Counted from the stretch's first letter, positions 8,102 to 15,236 are shown. The stretch: 25,014 bases of DNA from Stenotrophobium sp040387055 (GCA_040387055.1 JAZKEM010000245.1:1-25014); one strand, 5' to 3'. A program made the numbers and translations. The notes: a model not told the origin generated them from the letters alone.

Positions 8102-8278
8102 ATGTCATCAGAAAACGAGCAGTCGATAAGAGTTGAGAGAGCCGTTAAAAGCGCGGTTCTACAGAAGAGTTCTGTTATCCAGATGCATGCGAAGAACAAC
8201 GTGACCGCTGATCTGCCGATCTTTGATGCGGAGTATCACGCGGCAGGATTTTGCTCCTGCTGTACACGCGGCGAGTAA
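8102..8278 (+). CDS. Small peptide with Cys-rich C-terminal tail, unknown
   Basis: A 58-residue ORF with a well-placed ribosome-binding site (GGAG at 8093-8096, five bases before the ATG) and a rho-independent terminator 36 bases after its stop. It starts MSSENEQSIRVERAVKSAV, has an amphipathic, charged N-terminal half, then a short acidic/aromatic stretch and ends AGFCSCCTRGE. All three Cys are packed in a CxCC motif next to the C-terminus. The layout of a leader-like N-terminus with a short Cys/Gly core at the end resembles a peptide that is modified or binds metal, but no modification enzyme is next to it. It lies downstream of metE on the same strand with a repeat between. I do not recognise a family. 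Confidence 0.55.
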   Translation: MSSENEQSIRVERAVKSAVLQKSSVIQMHAKNNVTADLPIFDAEYHAAGFCSCCTRGE

Positions 8279-8314
8279 ATTGGCGCATCGGCAATGAGGC
8301 GCATCCAGTAAATA

Positions 8315-8342
8315 AAAAGCCCAGATCTCTCTGGGCTTTTTT
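8315..8342. terminator. Bidirectional rho-independent terminator
   Basis: A perfect 11-bp stem (AAAAGCCCAGA at 8315-8325 and TCTGGGCTTTT at 8330-8340) with a 4-base loop has A and T runs on its sides. It ends the small Cys-tailed gene from the left and the OmpA-family gene from the right. Confidence 0.92.
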
Positions 8343-8370
8343 ACTTCAACACTTTTTGTGATGCTTGAGC

Positions 8371-9315
8371 TTACTTAGCGGCAACGGTCGGGTTCGAAAT
8401 AATAATTTCGACACGACGATTGGCTTGGCGGCCAGCTTCAGTTTTGTTATCCGCAATTGGCGAGGAGAAACCCGAGCCTGTAGCCGTAACACGTGCGGCA
8501 TCGATGCCATGACTGGTGAGATAGGCAGCTACTGAATCCGCACGACGCTGTGACAGCGCCTGATTCAGTGCTTCGCCACCACGATTATCGGTATGGCCTT
8601 CAATGCGAACAGTGCGATCTGGGGCTTGTGCAAGGAAAGTGGTCAGGCGATTCAGCTTGGAAGCGCCGCCTGGTTTGAGGTCAGAGCGACCGGTCGAGAA
8701 CAGAACATCGCCTAGTGTTAGCACCATGCCGCGATCGGTCTTCTTCGCTTCAAGTGCTAATAGCTGTGCCTGAAGGGCATCGTTCTTTTGATTGATGGCG
8801 TCGCTTTGCGCCTGCAGCTGGTTATTTCTCATGACGGCGCTGTCAGCCTGAGCTTTCAGTTCGTCGCTCTTACGCTTGGCCTCTTCATTTTCAATTTGCA
8901 GCGCACTGTTTGCACGTTTGGCAGCATCTGCTTCACGTGTGCGAGCATCCAACTGAATCTGGCTGTTCTGTTCGCTGAGCGCTTTACGCTGCTCTTCAGT
9001 GAAATTGGTCTGAGCGTTGGCTCTGGCGATATTGATCTTTTGATCAGCCAGATAAACCAGATGTGCCGTTGCCGCTGGATCTTTCTGTTCCTGCTCTGCC
9101 GCTGACACAGCATCTGCAGCATCCTTCATCGCAACGGGTGCGCGGGTTGCCAACTTTGGATCAGATTGCAACTCAGTCAGGTTGGCGCGAACGCGGGTAA
9201 CACCTGGGTCCTTCGTCTCATGCCCGGCGCAAGATGCCAAGAGTAGACCGGCGCTGCCGATGGCGGCAACCAAGAAAGTGCTGCGAATGACGCTGCTCAT
9301 ATTATTGAAGTTCAT
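8371..9315 (-). CDS. OmpA-family lipoprotein with DUF4398-like region
   Basis: A 314-residue envelope lipoprotein. The lipobox LLASC puts the lipidated Cys at 29. Residues about 35-100 resemble DUF4398 (repeated Ala/Asp with VYLADQKINIARA). Residues about 100-195 are a heptad-like, Gln/Ala/Lys-rich coiled coil. Residues about 195-310 are an OmpA C-terminal peptidoglycan-binding domain, with GDVLFSTGRSDLKPGG, the conserved IEGHTDNRGG, LSQRRADSVAAYL and NRRVEIII. It probably tethers the outer membrane to peptidoglycan through a coiled-coil spacer. The start is supported by GGGAGG eight bases upstream of the ATG. It follows the smaller DUF4398 lipoprotein with only three bases between, so the two form one transcription unit. 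Confidence 0.9.
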   Translation of the reverse strand: MNFNNMSSVIRSTFLVAAIGSAGLLLASCAGHETKDPGVTRVRANLTELQSDPKLATRAPVAMKDAADAVSAAEQEQKDPAATAHLVYLADQKINIARANAQTNFTEEQRKALSEQNSQIQLDARTREADAAKRANSALQIENEEAKRKSDELKAQADSAVMRNNQLQAQSDAINQKNDALQAQLLALEAKKTDRGMVLTLGDVLFSTGRSDLKPGGASKLNRLTTFLAQAPDRTVRIEGHTDNRGGEALNQALSQRRADSVAAYLTSHGIDAARVTATGSGFSSPIADNKTEAGRQANRRVEIIISNPTVAAK

Positions 9316-9318
9316 GGA

Positions 9319-9705
9319 TTAGCCTCCCGTATTGCGTTGTGTTTCTTGGCGCAGTGCTTTGCCGTTCTTTTGCAGTTCTTGATTCACTGCATTGGCTTTG
9401 CCTAGGCGTGCTTTGGACGTGGCGAGATCAGCGTCGGCGCGTGCTTCATCAGCAAGGCGACGGGCCTCTGTCATATCTTTTTCATCTTTCTTTAGGGCGC
9501 TGGCATGTGCAGCAGCCAGTTTCTCGCGTGCGGTACGCATTTCAAGCGGAGCAAATTCAGCGCCACTTTCTTTTTCAGCACTAGCTACTGAAATGTCCGC
9601 AGCTTGCAGTGCATCGAGCGGTGGCTGTGGAACGCTAGCGCAAGCCGCAAGTGCGAGCACTCCGCCCGCAAGTAGAAACCGCAGAGGAACGTTGTTGTTT
9701 TTCAT
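9319..9705 (-). CDS. DUF4398-family lipoprotein
   Basis: A 128-residue lipoprotein. It begins MKNNNVPLRFLLAGGVLALA with the lipobox LAAC, and the mature part is an Ala/Glu/Lys-rich helical region (SAEKESGAEFAPLEMRTARE) typical of DUF4398. The start at 9705 is chosen because AAGGAGTT lies just upstream; an in-frame start at 9729 would place the charged MQAFKEF in front of the signal peptide. It lies immediately upstream of the OmpA-fused paralogue and looks like the same N-terminal module without the OmpA domain. The likely location is the inner leaflet of the outer membrane. Its function is unknown; a structural or chaperone partner of the neighbour is possible. Confidence 0.8.
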   Translation of the reverse strand: MKNNNVPLRFLLAGGVLALAACASVPQPPLDALQAADISVASAEKESGAEFAPLEMRTAREKLAAAHASALKKDEKDMTEARRLADEARADADLATSKARLGKANAVNQELQKNGKALRQETQRNTGG

Positions 9706-9834
9706 AATGAACTCCTTAAATGCTTGCACGTAACTTGGCGCGATATCGGATTGGGTATGTAACTCCCAATCATTTCGTCGTGCTTTGTTTTACGCGCAAG
9801 GCATTAAGGCGTCCGTCTGTAAGCGCACATAGAA

Positions 9835-10665
9835 CTAGTGCTTACGCATGCGCTCGGTGATATCCATGCCAATGCCGCGATAACCCGAGTAGTGGCCTGA
9901 TCGACTAAAGATCGGCTCTCCACTCACCTGAAAGTATTGCAGTGAGCCATCGGCATTGGTTCTGCTGTACACAAAATCCAGGAATGGCTTTCTGGCGGCA
10001 ATATTGGCTTCAAGCGCAGCACGCTCAATTTCATTCCAGCGAGCGCCTTGGACATCTGTCTCGGTGTGGGTAGCGGCATCGCCACGAATGCCAAGCATTT
10101 CTAATGCGGGTCCGGAGACATTGGTGAAGTTTCCATTCACATCCTGTTCCCAATACCAGTCAGACGATAGTTCTGTGAGGCGATGGAAGCGTTCTTCGCT
10201 TTCACGAAGTTCCGCAGTTCTCTCGAGTACGGTTTGCTCCAACAATAAATTGTGGTTCTCGATCTGTTGATACAGCAAACGAACTTCCAGCATATTGTGA
10301 ATACGCGCTTTCACTTCGACCAAATCAAAAGGCTTGCTGATGAAATCTTTGGCGCCCGCTTGCAGTGCCCGCAATTTATGACCGGGCTGCGCGGTGATCA
10401 CTAAAACGGAAACATAGCGCTCGGTCTCAATCGCCTTGAGGCCTTCCAGTACTGCAAATCCATCCATGCCGGGCATCAACAGATCGAGCAGGATCAAGTC
10501 ATAGTGGTTTTTGCGATGCAGATCGCAAACTTCATGCGGATTCATCGTGGAGGAGACGCGGGTATAGCCTGCGCCACTCAGCATTTGCTGTAGCAAACGC
10601 ACATTGGCTTCCAGATCATCAACGATCAGGATTTTGGCATTCAGAATATCGGTGGCGTTGATCAT
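9835..10665 (-). CDS. Response regulator with C-terminal PAS domain
   Basis: A 276-residue cytosolic protein. Residues about 10-125 are a complete receiver: acidic pair Asp16-Asp17, phosphoacceptor Asp61 in LILLDLLMPGMDG, Thr91 and Lys111 in ISKPFD. A helical linker (about 128-160) leads to a PAS-PAC module (about 160-272: RFHRLTELSSDWYWEQD, ending GYRGIGMDITERM). The protein stops right after the PAC motif, where a GGDEF or kinase domain normally follows, so no output domain is visible. It overlaps the hybrid kinase gene by four bases and is very likely its translationally coupled partner. It may act by binding another protein; a lost output domain is the alternative, but no remnant is seen downstream. 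Confidence 0.88.
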   Translation of the reverse strand: MINATDILNAKILIVDDLEANVRLLQQMLSGAGYTRVSSTMNPHEVCDLHRKNHYDLILLDLLMPGMDGFAVLEGLKAIETERYVSVLVITAQPGHKLRALQAGAKDFISKPFDLVEVKARIHNMLEVRLLYQQIENHNLLLEQTVLERTAELRESEERFHRLTELSSDWYWEQDVNGNFTNVSGPALEMLGIRGDAATHTETDVQGARWNEIERAALEANIAARKPFLDFVYSRTNADGSLQYFQVSGEPIFSRSGHYSGYRGIGMDITERMRKH

Positions 10666-12371
10666 CGTGCTATTAAATCCTGTGCGTTTTCTGCCGTCGC
10701 TCTGGAGAATTCAAAAGCTTCGTCGAGTGCCGTCATGAATGCATCGACTTTGATCGGCTTGGTTAGATAACGGAAGAACCCCGCTTCGAGTCCCTTATGA
10801 ATATCGTGGGGCATGGCGTTGGCGCTGATGGCAACAACGGGAATGTGCTCTGTTAGAGGATCGTCACGCAGAATCGCCAGCGCGCGGATGCCACTGATGC
10901 CTGGTAGGTTGATATCCATCAGGATCACTTCTGGCTGCTGCTCACGCGCAATCTTGATGCCGAGTGTTGCTTCGCCTGCACTCAACAGACGCATATATGG
11001 ACGCCGCTTAACCAGTTGTTCGACTAACTTGAGATTGGCCGGATTGTCTTCGACATACAGCAGAGTGCGAGTCTCAGCGTTGTGTTCCGCCAATGATGCT
11101 GGGGTTTCCTGCATTTCAATCAGCGATTCGTTCAACAGCGGTTCTTGTGCCCGTGCGAGTTCAACCCAAAAAACACTGCCTTTGCCGACGGTGCTCTGAA
11201 CGCCGATGGTTCCACCCATTAATTCAACTAGGCGTTTGGTCATTACCAGACCGATGCCTGTGCCTTCCTCACCGCTGTTTTCCTGACCTAGGCGATTGAA
11301 CGGTTGAAACAGTTGTTCAAGCTTTTCTGCTGAGAGTCCTTCGCCGGTATCCGTAACACTGATCCGTACGCGCTCAGAAGATTTCACAGCGCAATCCACG
11401 GTAACGGTTCCGCCAGCGTGGTTGTACTTGATGGCATTGGACAGAAGATTGATCAAGACCTGCTTTACACGCGTGCGGTCGGCATGAACAAAGCAGGGTT
11501 CTTGCAGGTTGTAAAAGTTCATCGTGATGCCATGCTTCTGCGCTTGTGGTTCGATCATCGCCTGGCAATCGATCAATACTTCGTCGATTGACATCGGCTC
11601 TTGCGATAACAACAGCTTTCCTGATTCGATCAAGGCCAGATCCAGAATCTCGTTGATGAGATCCAACAGATACCAGCCTGCTTGAAGAATCTGTCCGGTA
11701 CTTTCTTTCTGCGATACGGTTTGTGGAACAGGATCGGATTCCATTAGCTGTGCAAAGCCCAGAATCGCATTCAGCGGCGAGCGCAGTTCATGGCTCATAT
11801 TGGAAAGAAAATCTGATTTAGCGAGATTAGCTTTTTCCGCGACCGCTTTGGCGCTATTCAGCTCAATCTCAATCTGCTTGCGCACCGAGTTATCGGCGCC
11901 GATCAGCAGATATCCAATCAGAGAATCGTAGTCGTCGCGCAATGCGGTGATCGAAACCACTGCAGGGAAACGGCTTCCATCTTTGCAGATGTAAGTCAGA
12001 TCGTAGCTATCTTCAATGCCGCGTGAGGCTTTGAACGCGAGGGCTTCAAAGCCTGGAGTGATGGTGGCTGAAAGCTCCAAGCTTAATGACTTTGCACGTG
12101 CCATCACTTCTTCTGGATCGTGCATGTCGCTAGGCTTGATCTTGTTAACAACCTCAGCCGCTGAATAGCCCAACATGCGTTCAGCACCGACATTGAATAA
12201 CTGGATGATGCCTTTCTCATCAGTGGCGATGATCGAGAAGTTGGCGCTCGTCAAAATCGCATTCTGCAAAGCGCCTGTTTTCAGCAGGGCTTCCTGCCGA
12301 AGGGATTCAGTCGCGTTCTCGACTCCGGCATGGCTTGCGGAAGTATTGAGTGAGATATTGGGTTCGGACAT
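10662..12371 (-). CDS. Soluble hybrid histidine kinase (PAS-HisKA-HATPase-REC)
   Basis: A 569-residue protein without transmembrane segments, hence a cytosolic sensor. PAS lies at about 38-165 (IIATDEKGIIQLFN...GADNSVRKQ). HisKA has the phosphorylated His194 in SNMSHELRSPLNAILGF. The HATPase has the N box with Asn312 (LLSNAIKYN), the G1 box DTGEG (341-345) and GEEGTGIGL (368-375). The C-terminal receiver has the acidic pair in YVEDN, phosphoacceptor Asp486 in ILMDINLPG, and Lys in LTKPIK. All catalytic residues are present. The signal sensed by PAS is unknown; no haem- or flavin-binding residue can be assigned by eye. It lies 12 bases after the Crp/Fnr gene and overlaps the receiver-PAS gene, so it is the middle gene of a three-gene operon. 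Confidence 0.93.
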   Translation of the reverse strand: MSEPNISLNTSASHAGVENATESLRQEALLKTGALQNAILTSANFSIIATDEKGIIQLFNVGAERMLGYSAAEVVNKIKPSDMHDPEEVMARAKSLSLELSATITPGFEALAFKASRGIEDSYDLTYICKDGSRFPAVVSITALRDDYDSLIGYLLIGADNSVRKQIEIELNSAKAVAEKANLAKSDFLSNMSHELRSPLNAILGFAQLMESDPVPQTVSQKESTGQILQAGWYLLDLINEILDLALIESGKLLLSQEPMSIDEVLIDCQAMIEPQAQKHGITMNFYNLQEPCFVHADRTRVKQVLINLLSNAIKYNHAGGTVTVDCAVKSSERVRISVTDTGEGLSAEKLEQLFQPFNRLGQENSGEEGTGIGLVMTKRLVELMGGTIGVQSTVGKGSVFWVELARAQEPLLNESLIEMQETPASLAEHNAETRTLLYVEDNPANLKLVEQLVKRRPYMRLLSAGEATLGIKIAREQQPEVILMDINLPGISGIRALAILRDDPLTEHIPVVAISANAMPHDIHKGLEAGFFRYLTKPIKVDAFMTALDEAFEFSRATAENAQDLIAR

Positions 12372-12383
12372 GGCTATGGTCTT

Positions 12384-13157
12384 TTAGTGGTGCTGTGCAT
12401 CGCGGAGCAAACGATTAAATTCGGCTTTAACCACTACGTAACATTCGCAAACATGCGAGTTCAAACCATCGCGGTCTAGAACGGTGATGTGCCCACGGCG
12501 GTAGCTAATCACCCCTTTGTGTTTCAGGTTGCCGGCGGCTTCAGTCACGCTCTCGCGACGCACGCCGAGCATGCTGGCGATCAACTCTTGCGTCATCACC
12601 AAATCATTCGAAGGCATGCGATCTAGCGTTAACAGCAACCATCGGCAGAGTTGTTGCTCCATTGAATGGTGTCGATTGCACGCACCGGTTTGCGCAATCT
12701 GTGAGATCAAGGCTTGGGTGTAGCGCAGTAATAGGCGCATCACCGGCCCATCGCGATGGAAAGCTTCAAGGAGAATCTTGCTGCTCAAGCGATAACCCAT
12801 GCCACCGGTTTGCACCAAGGCTCTCGTGGGTGTGGTGATGCCGCCCATGAACAGCGATATGCCCAGCATGCCTTCGTTACCGACGCCTGCGATTTCTCCC
12901 GCAGCACCGTTCTCCATCACGTATTGCAGCGAGACGATCGAAGTGGTGGGGAAGTAAACATGCGACATCGGCGCGCCGGATTCACACAGAATCTCGCCCA
13001 AGCGCATGGGAACGGCTTCGAGATGTGGCGCAAGCTGGCTGAACGTGGGCGCGGGTAGCGCGGCTAGCAAATGATTTTGTAGGGGACTGGGTACTAGCAA
13101 TAGTGCTGTTTTTGATACAACAGCGCGATGGGCTTCCTGCCCTTGCACAACTGGCAA
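12384..13157 (-). CDS. Crp/Fnr-family transcriptional regulator (paralogue 1)
   Basis: A 257-residue regulator. Residues about 40-130 are the cyclic-nucleotide-binding-like barrel (VYFPTTSIVSLQYVMENG), followed by the long dimer helix and a Crp-type winged HTH at about 188-222 (MTQELIASMLGVRRESVTEA). The cAMP pocket residues of E. coli Crp are not evident, and the N-terminal Cys cluster of Fnr is missing, so the effector is unknown. The start is a TTG with GGGAG six bases upstream; ATG alternatives are absent. It is closely similar along its whole length to the regulator at 15631-16368. It heads an operon with the hybrid kinase and receiver-PAS genes, which suggests linked signalling; it has no copy of the local palindrome that I can see. 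Confidence 0.9.
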   Translation of the reverse strand: MPVVQGQEAHRAVVSKTALLLVPSPLQNHLLAALPAPTFSQLAPHLEAVPMRLGEILCESGAPMSHVYFPTTSIVSLQYVMENGAAGEIAGVGNEGMLGISLFMGGITTPTRALVQTGGMGYRLSSKILLEAFHRDGPVMRLLLRYTQALISQIAQTGACNRHHSMEQQLCRWLLLTLDRMPSNDLVMTQELIASMLGVRRESVTEAAGNLKHKGVISYRRGHITVLDRDGLNSHVCECYVVVKAEFNRLLRDAQHH

Positions 13158-13339
13158 TTGATTCTCCCGCAGGACAACAGAGCCAGATTGGTTAAGCCAT
13201 CAGAGTTGCTCGAACACGCCGATGGTGCAGTGTGGGGTGCCAGCAGGCGTTCTTCTGTTGGCTACCGCACAGACGGCGGCTATTACGACTGAGGCGCGAT
13301 CCAGCACAGCCCAGCTCAGCACGGTTTACCGAGGGATAC

Positions 13340-13370
13340 GCCCCATTAGCTGCCGGACAGCTAACGGGGC
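13340..13370. terminator. Strong hairpin after the collagen-like gene
   Basis: A 13-bp stem with one mismatch (GCCCCATTAGCTG at 13340-13352 and CAGCTAACGGGGC at 13358-13370) and a 5-base loop starts eight bases past the stop of the minus-strand collagen-like gene. There is no T run, so it may stabilise the 3' end rather than be a classical terminator. The rest of 13158-13377 shows nothing I can name. Confidence 0.55.
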
Positions 13371-13377
13371 TATTGGC

Positions 13378-13659
13378 TCACTCAGCGGGTGGAACAACGA
13401 CGATCGTGGTGCCGTTTTCGCCCGATTTGCCTTTGTCGCCCTGTGCGCCAGCGTCACCTTGCATGCCTTGATCGCCGGTCATGCCCTGTTCTCCGGAGGA
13501 ACCTTTAGTGCCCGGGGCACTTGGTTCGCCTGGAGCGCCCTGTGGACCTGCTGGCCCGGGGACGGCGGCTGGAGTCACAACGATTGGAGTTGGAGCCTGG
13601 CGATCACAAGCGCTAAGTCCAAGTGCCATTACGACCGCTAAAGGAATTGCATACTTCAT
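13378..13659 (-). CDS. Small collagen-like lipoprotein
   Basis: A 93-residue secreted protein. MKYAIPLAVVMALGLSAC is a lipoprotein signal peptide with Cys18 in the lipobox LSAC. After a short Pro/Thr/Val spacer, residues about 35-83 form some sixteen Gly-X-Y triplets with one break (SAP in place of a Gly triplet), rich in Pro, Gln, Asp and Lys, and the protein ends with TTIVVVPPAE. Gly-X-Y repeats of this kind can form a collagen-like triple helix, so this is probably a short trimeric stalk anchored to a membrane. AGGTG lies upstream of the ATG. A Crp-type palindrome lies 116 bases upstream. Collagen-like proteins are often adhesins or spore/envelope spacers, but at 93 residues no head domain is present. 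Confidence 0.85.
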   Translation of the reverse strand: MKYAIPLAVVMALGLSACDRQAPTPIVVTPAAVPGPAGPQGAPGEPSAPGTKGSSGEQGMTGDQGMQGDAGAQGDKGKSGENGTTIVVVPPAE

Positions 13660-13774
13660 GTTTGCACCTGTTTTTGGGTCTGGAGCAAAACTGCAAGCCT
13701 TATTGTCGGCAGCCTATTCTTATTTTTCTGTTCGCCAGGCCACTTAGATCAGCGCATCAAGATATCTTTCGCTG

Positions 13775-13790
13775 TGTACGAAACAGTACA
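13775..13790. promoter_or_regulatory. Crp-type palindrome upstream of collagen-like gene
   Basis: TGTACGAAACAGTACA is a 16-bp inverted repeat (TGTAC...GTACA) that fits TGTRCG-N4-CGYACA with one mismatch. It belongs to a set of at least five similar sites in this cluster and is 116 bases upstream of the minus-strand collagen-like gene. The flanking 13660-13854 holds no other feature I can support. Confidence 0.6.
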
Positions 13791-13854
13791 GAACAAATTT
13801 GGTTTCAGGATCAGGCTGGGTTCACTGCTTGCCTATCCTTGAAATTGAGTTGCC

Positions 13855-14019
13855 ATGATGATTTATGTTTTTGTTCTGGTGGTTCCAACCCTGCTATGGG
13901 CTGCTCTAGGGTTTGAAGGATTTGGCAAACGCATCCGAGTCATCGCACAGATGGCGTTTGTGAGCTTGATCCTTCTAGCGGGCAGCGCTTACAGCATCGC
14001 TCAAGCTACCGCACCATAA
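13855..14019 (+). CDS. Possible 54-residue two-helix membrane protein
   Basis: An ORF of 54 residues starting MMIYVFVLVVPTLLWAALGF, then a short basic loop (GKRIRV) and a second hydrophobic helix (FVSLILLAGSAYSIA). This two-helix hairpin is the common shape of small inner-membrane proteins. The ribosome-binding site is weak (GAG seven bases before the ATG). Its last 14 bases overlap the 3' end of the convergent lipoprotein gene. The coherent hydrophobic pattern argues for a real gene, but short length and weak initiation leave doubt. Confidence 0.4.
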   Translation: MMIYVFVLVVPTLLWAALGFEGFGKRIRVIAQMAFVSLILLAGSAYSIAQATAP

Positions 14020-14365
14020 TCGCCCAATCCGGATCTTTACTGCAGCGGATATAAGTCAGCGGGGGATGATCGCCGCGTGTGATGCGAATCTGGTCTGGCG
14101 CAATCACTTGATAAACCGGATCACTGACAATACGTGTATCTGGTAGCCATTCACCTGGCGCTAGGCAACCGGACAGGCCGCAGAAAGTCACGTTATAAAG
14201 CCCATCAACGCTCGGCTTAATTTGCACACCCCAATAATCTTCGCAGCTATTCTTCCAAATGCCGGTGTATTGGGTCGATTGATCAGAGCAGCCTCCAAGC
14301 AGTAGAGCGGCACTCAGCGTTAAGCAAGAAAATAAATTTCTTCTTAAGGACGCTGGCGCACGGAT
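14006..14365 (-). CDS. Small lipoprotein, start codon unclear
   Basis: The frame encodes a convincing lipoprotein: basic SLRRN, hydrophobic FSCLTLSAALLL and lipobox GGC, then a mature domain of about 95 residues with paired Cys (NSCEDYWGVQIKP, FCGLSGC, YIRCSKDPDW). The mature part looks like a small secreted, disulphide-bonded domain of unknown function. No ATG, GTG or TTG lies in frame between the signal peptide and the divergent gene at 14399; the frame stays open up to 14599 but would then overlap that gene's signal peptide. I give 14365 (an ATC codon) only as a nominal start. An ATG at 14379 is in another frame, so a one-base indel or a rare start codon are the two explanations. Confidence 0.55.
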   Translation of the reverse strand: MRAPASLRRNLFSCLTLSAALLLGGCSDQSTQYTGIWKNSCEDYWGVQIKPSVDGLYNVTFCGLSGCLAPGEWLPDTRIVSDPVYQVIAPDQIRITRGDHPPLTYIRCSKDPDWAIMVR

Positions 14366-14398
14366 AGCTGCTCGTGCATTCGATAATTTGAATGCACT

Positions 14399-14860
14399 AT
14401 GAAATACACACTCGCTTTGCTTCTTCTCGGATCGTCGTCCATCGCTTGCGCCGGACCGATCCATCGCTGTGTAGATCATCAAGGGCAGCTGACGTTTCAA
14501 AGCAACCCTTGCCCAAACATCGAGGCAACACTGGCCAGCTTTCAGCCCGGCGATAGTCAGACGATGTGGGATCGCCAGAAAAACAGAAGTGCAACTCATG
14601 ACGAAGGCCAGCGTGTGGAGAAATTGCTACAGGCCGCTAACACTGAAACAGCTGCTCTGGACGCAAGCAACCGGCGTCGATGCCATAGCGCGCTTCGTGC
14701 AGCAAAGATGTGTGGCAGGTTCGCGGGCATGTTTTCCTGTGGTGAGCGTGGATTCCAACGCGAAGAGCCCAGTGCTCAAAACAGTGTTGATCTGTTACTC
14801 GCGGTGAAGGGCGGTGGAGAAGCAAACATGCAACGGTGCGTACAGCAGGTGTTGGAATAG
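14399..14860 (+). CDS. Secreted DUF4124-like Cys-rich protein
   Basis: A 153-residue protein with a signal peptide (MKYTLALLLLGSSSIACAG) and, directly after it, IHRCVDHQGQLTFQSNPCP. This is the pattern of DUF4124 (a hydrophobic residue, Cys, Asp, Gly, aromatic, then NPC), a short beta domain found at the N-terminus of many small periplasmic proteins. The second half (about 90-153) is helical with four further Cys (RRCHSAL, KMCGRF, FSCGERG, QRCVQQ), so disulphides are likely. The function is unknown. It is divergent from the lipoprotein at 14006 and convergent with the small gene at 14879. There is no obvious ribosome-binding site at this start. Confidence 0.7.
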   Translation: MKYTLALLLLGSSSIACAGPIHRCVDHQGQLTFQSNPCPNIEATLASFQPGDSQTMWDRQKNRSATHDEGQRVEKLLQAANTETAALDASNRRRCHSALRAAKMCGRFAGMFSCGERGFQREEPSAQNSVDLLLAVKGGGEANMQRCVQQVLE

Positions 14861-14878
14861 CGGTACGAACCGTAGCGT

Positions 14879-15100
14879 TTAAGGCTTGGTCGACTTGGCT
14901 GCTGGCTTGGCCGGCGTACTCATGATGTCGTCGTCGCCTTTGGCGGCGGTTGAGACCGGAACTTCTTTCTTGGCTTGAGCAGGCGTGGCCTTGGGCCAAA
15001 GGCTGTACATCCCTTCGACGATTTCGCTTGCAGACATATTCATCGGTTTGGATTCATTCGATGAATGATTTGTAGCGGATGAAGATTTAATCTGGTTCAT
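14879..15100 (-). CDS. 73-residue Lys/Ala/Pro-rich protein, unknown
   Basis: A small soluble protein without signal peptide or membrane segment. The N-terminal half is Ser/Asn-rich with one predicted helix (MSASEIVEGMYSLWPKA), and the tail is Lys/Ala/Pro-rich (STPAKPAAKSTKP), similar in composition to histone H1-like and disordered stress proteins. AGGAA lies at a good distance from the ATG. A perfect Crp-type palindrome lies 58 bases upstream, which groups it with the other small stress genes here. I do not recognise a family. Confidence 0.65.
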   Translation of the reverse strand: MNQIKSSSATNHSSNESKPMNMSASEIVEGMYSLWPKATPAQAKKEVPVSTAAKGDDDIMSTPAKPAAKSTKP

Positions 15101-15157
15101 GACGGATTCCTGCAGATGGTGAACCTATTCATCATGCACATTGCTCTGGATAGAGTC

Positions 15158-15173
15158 TGTACGGCGCCGTACG
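15158..15173. promoter_or_regulatory. Crp-type palindrome upstream of the 73-residue gene
   Basis: TGTACGGCGCCGTACG contains the perfect 14-bp palindrome GTACGGCGCCGTAC. It matches TGTRCG-N4-CGYACA except for the last base and lies 58 bases before the minus-strand start at 15100. A further half site, ACGTACGGCGTC, follows at 15195-15206. Confidence 0.65.
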
Positions 15174-15236
15174 TTGATAAAAGTGTGATTAACAACGTAC
15201 GGCGTCTTTCGAGTCCTAATGTGTATCCAAATCGAG

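Noticed and set aside
8102..8278. Cys-codon leader peptide with attenuator for a downstream gene
   Set aside because: The terminator is followed by a convergent gene, so there is no downstream gene for an attenuator to control.
13222..13641. Plus-strand 139-residue ORF over the collagen-like gene
   Set aside because: It is the complement of the Gly-X-Y repeat and has no signal or ribosome-binding site; the minus-strand frame has a lipobox, an AGGTG site and clean Gly periodicity.
14399..14599. Extension of the minus-strand lipoprotein to 14599
   Set aside because: It would cover the signal peptide of the plus-strand DUF4124-like gene and put about 90 polar residues before a lipoprotein signal.
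15176..15195. Fnr-type site TTGAT...ATTAA
   Set aside because: The spacing between half sites is wrong for TTGAT-N4-ATCAA, and the second half is imperfect.
15158..15206. CRISPR-like or tandem repeat around GTACGGCG
   Set aside because: Only one full and one half copy, with no regular spacers; better explained as an operator with a neighbouring half site.
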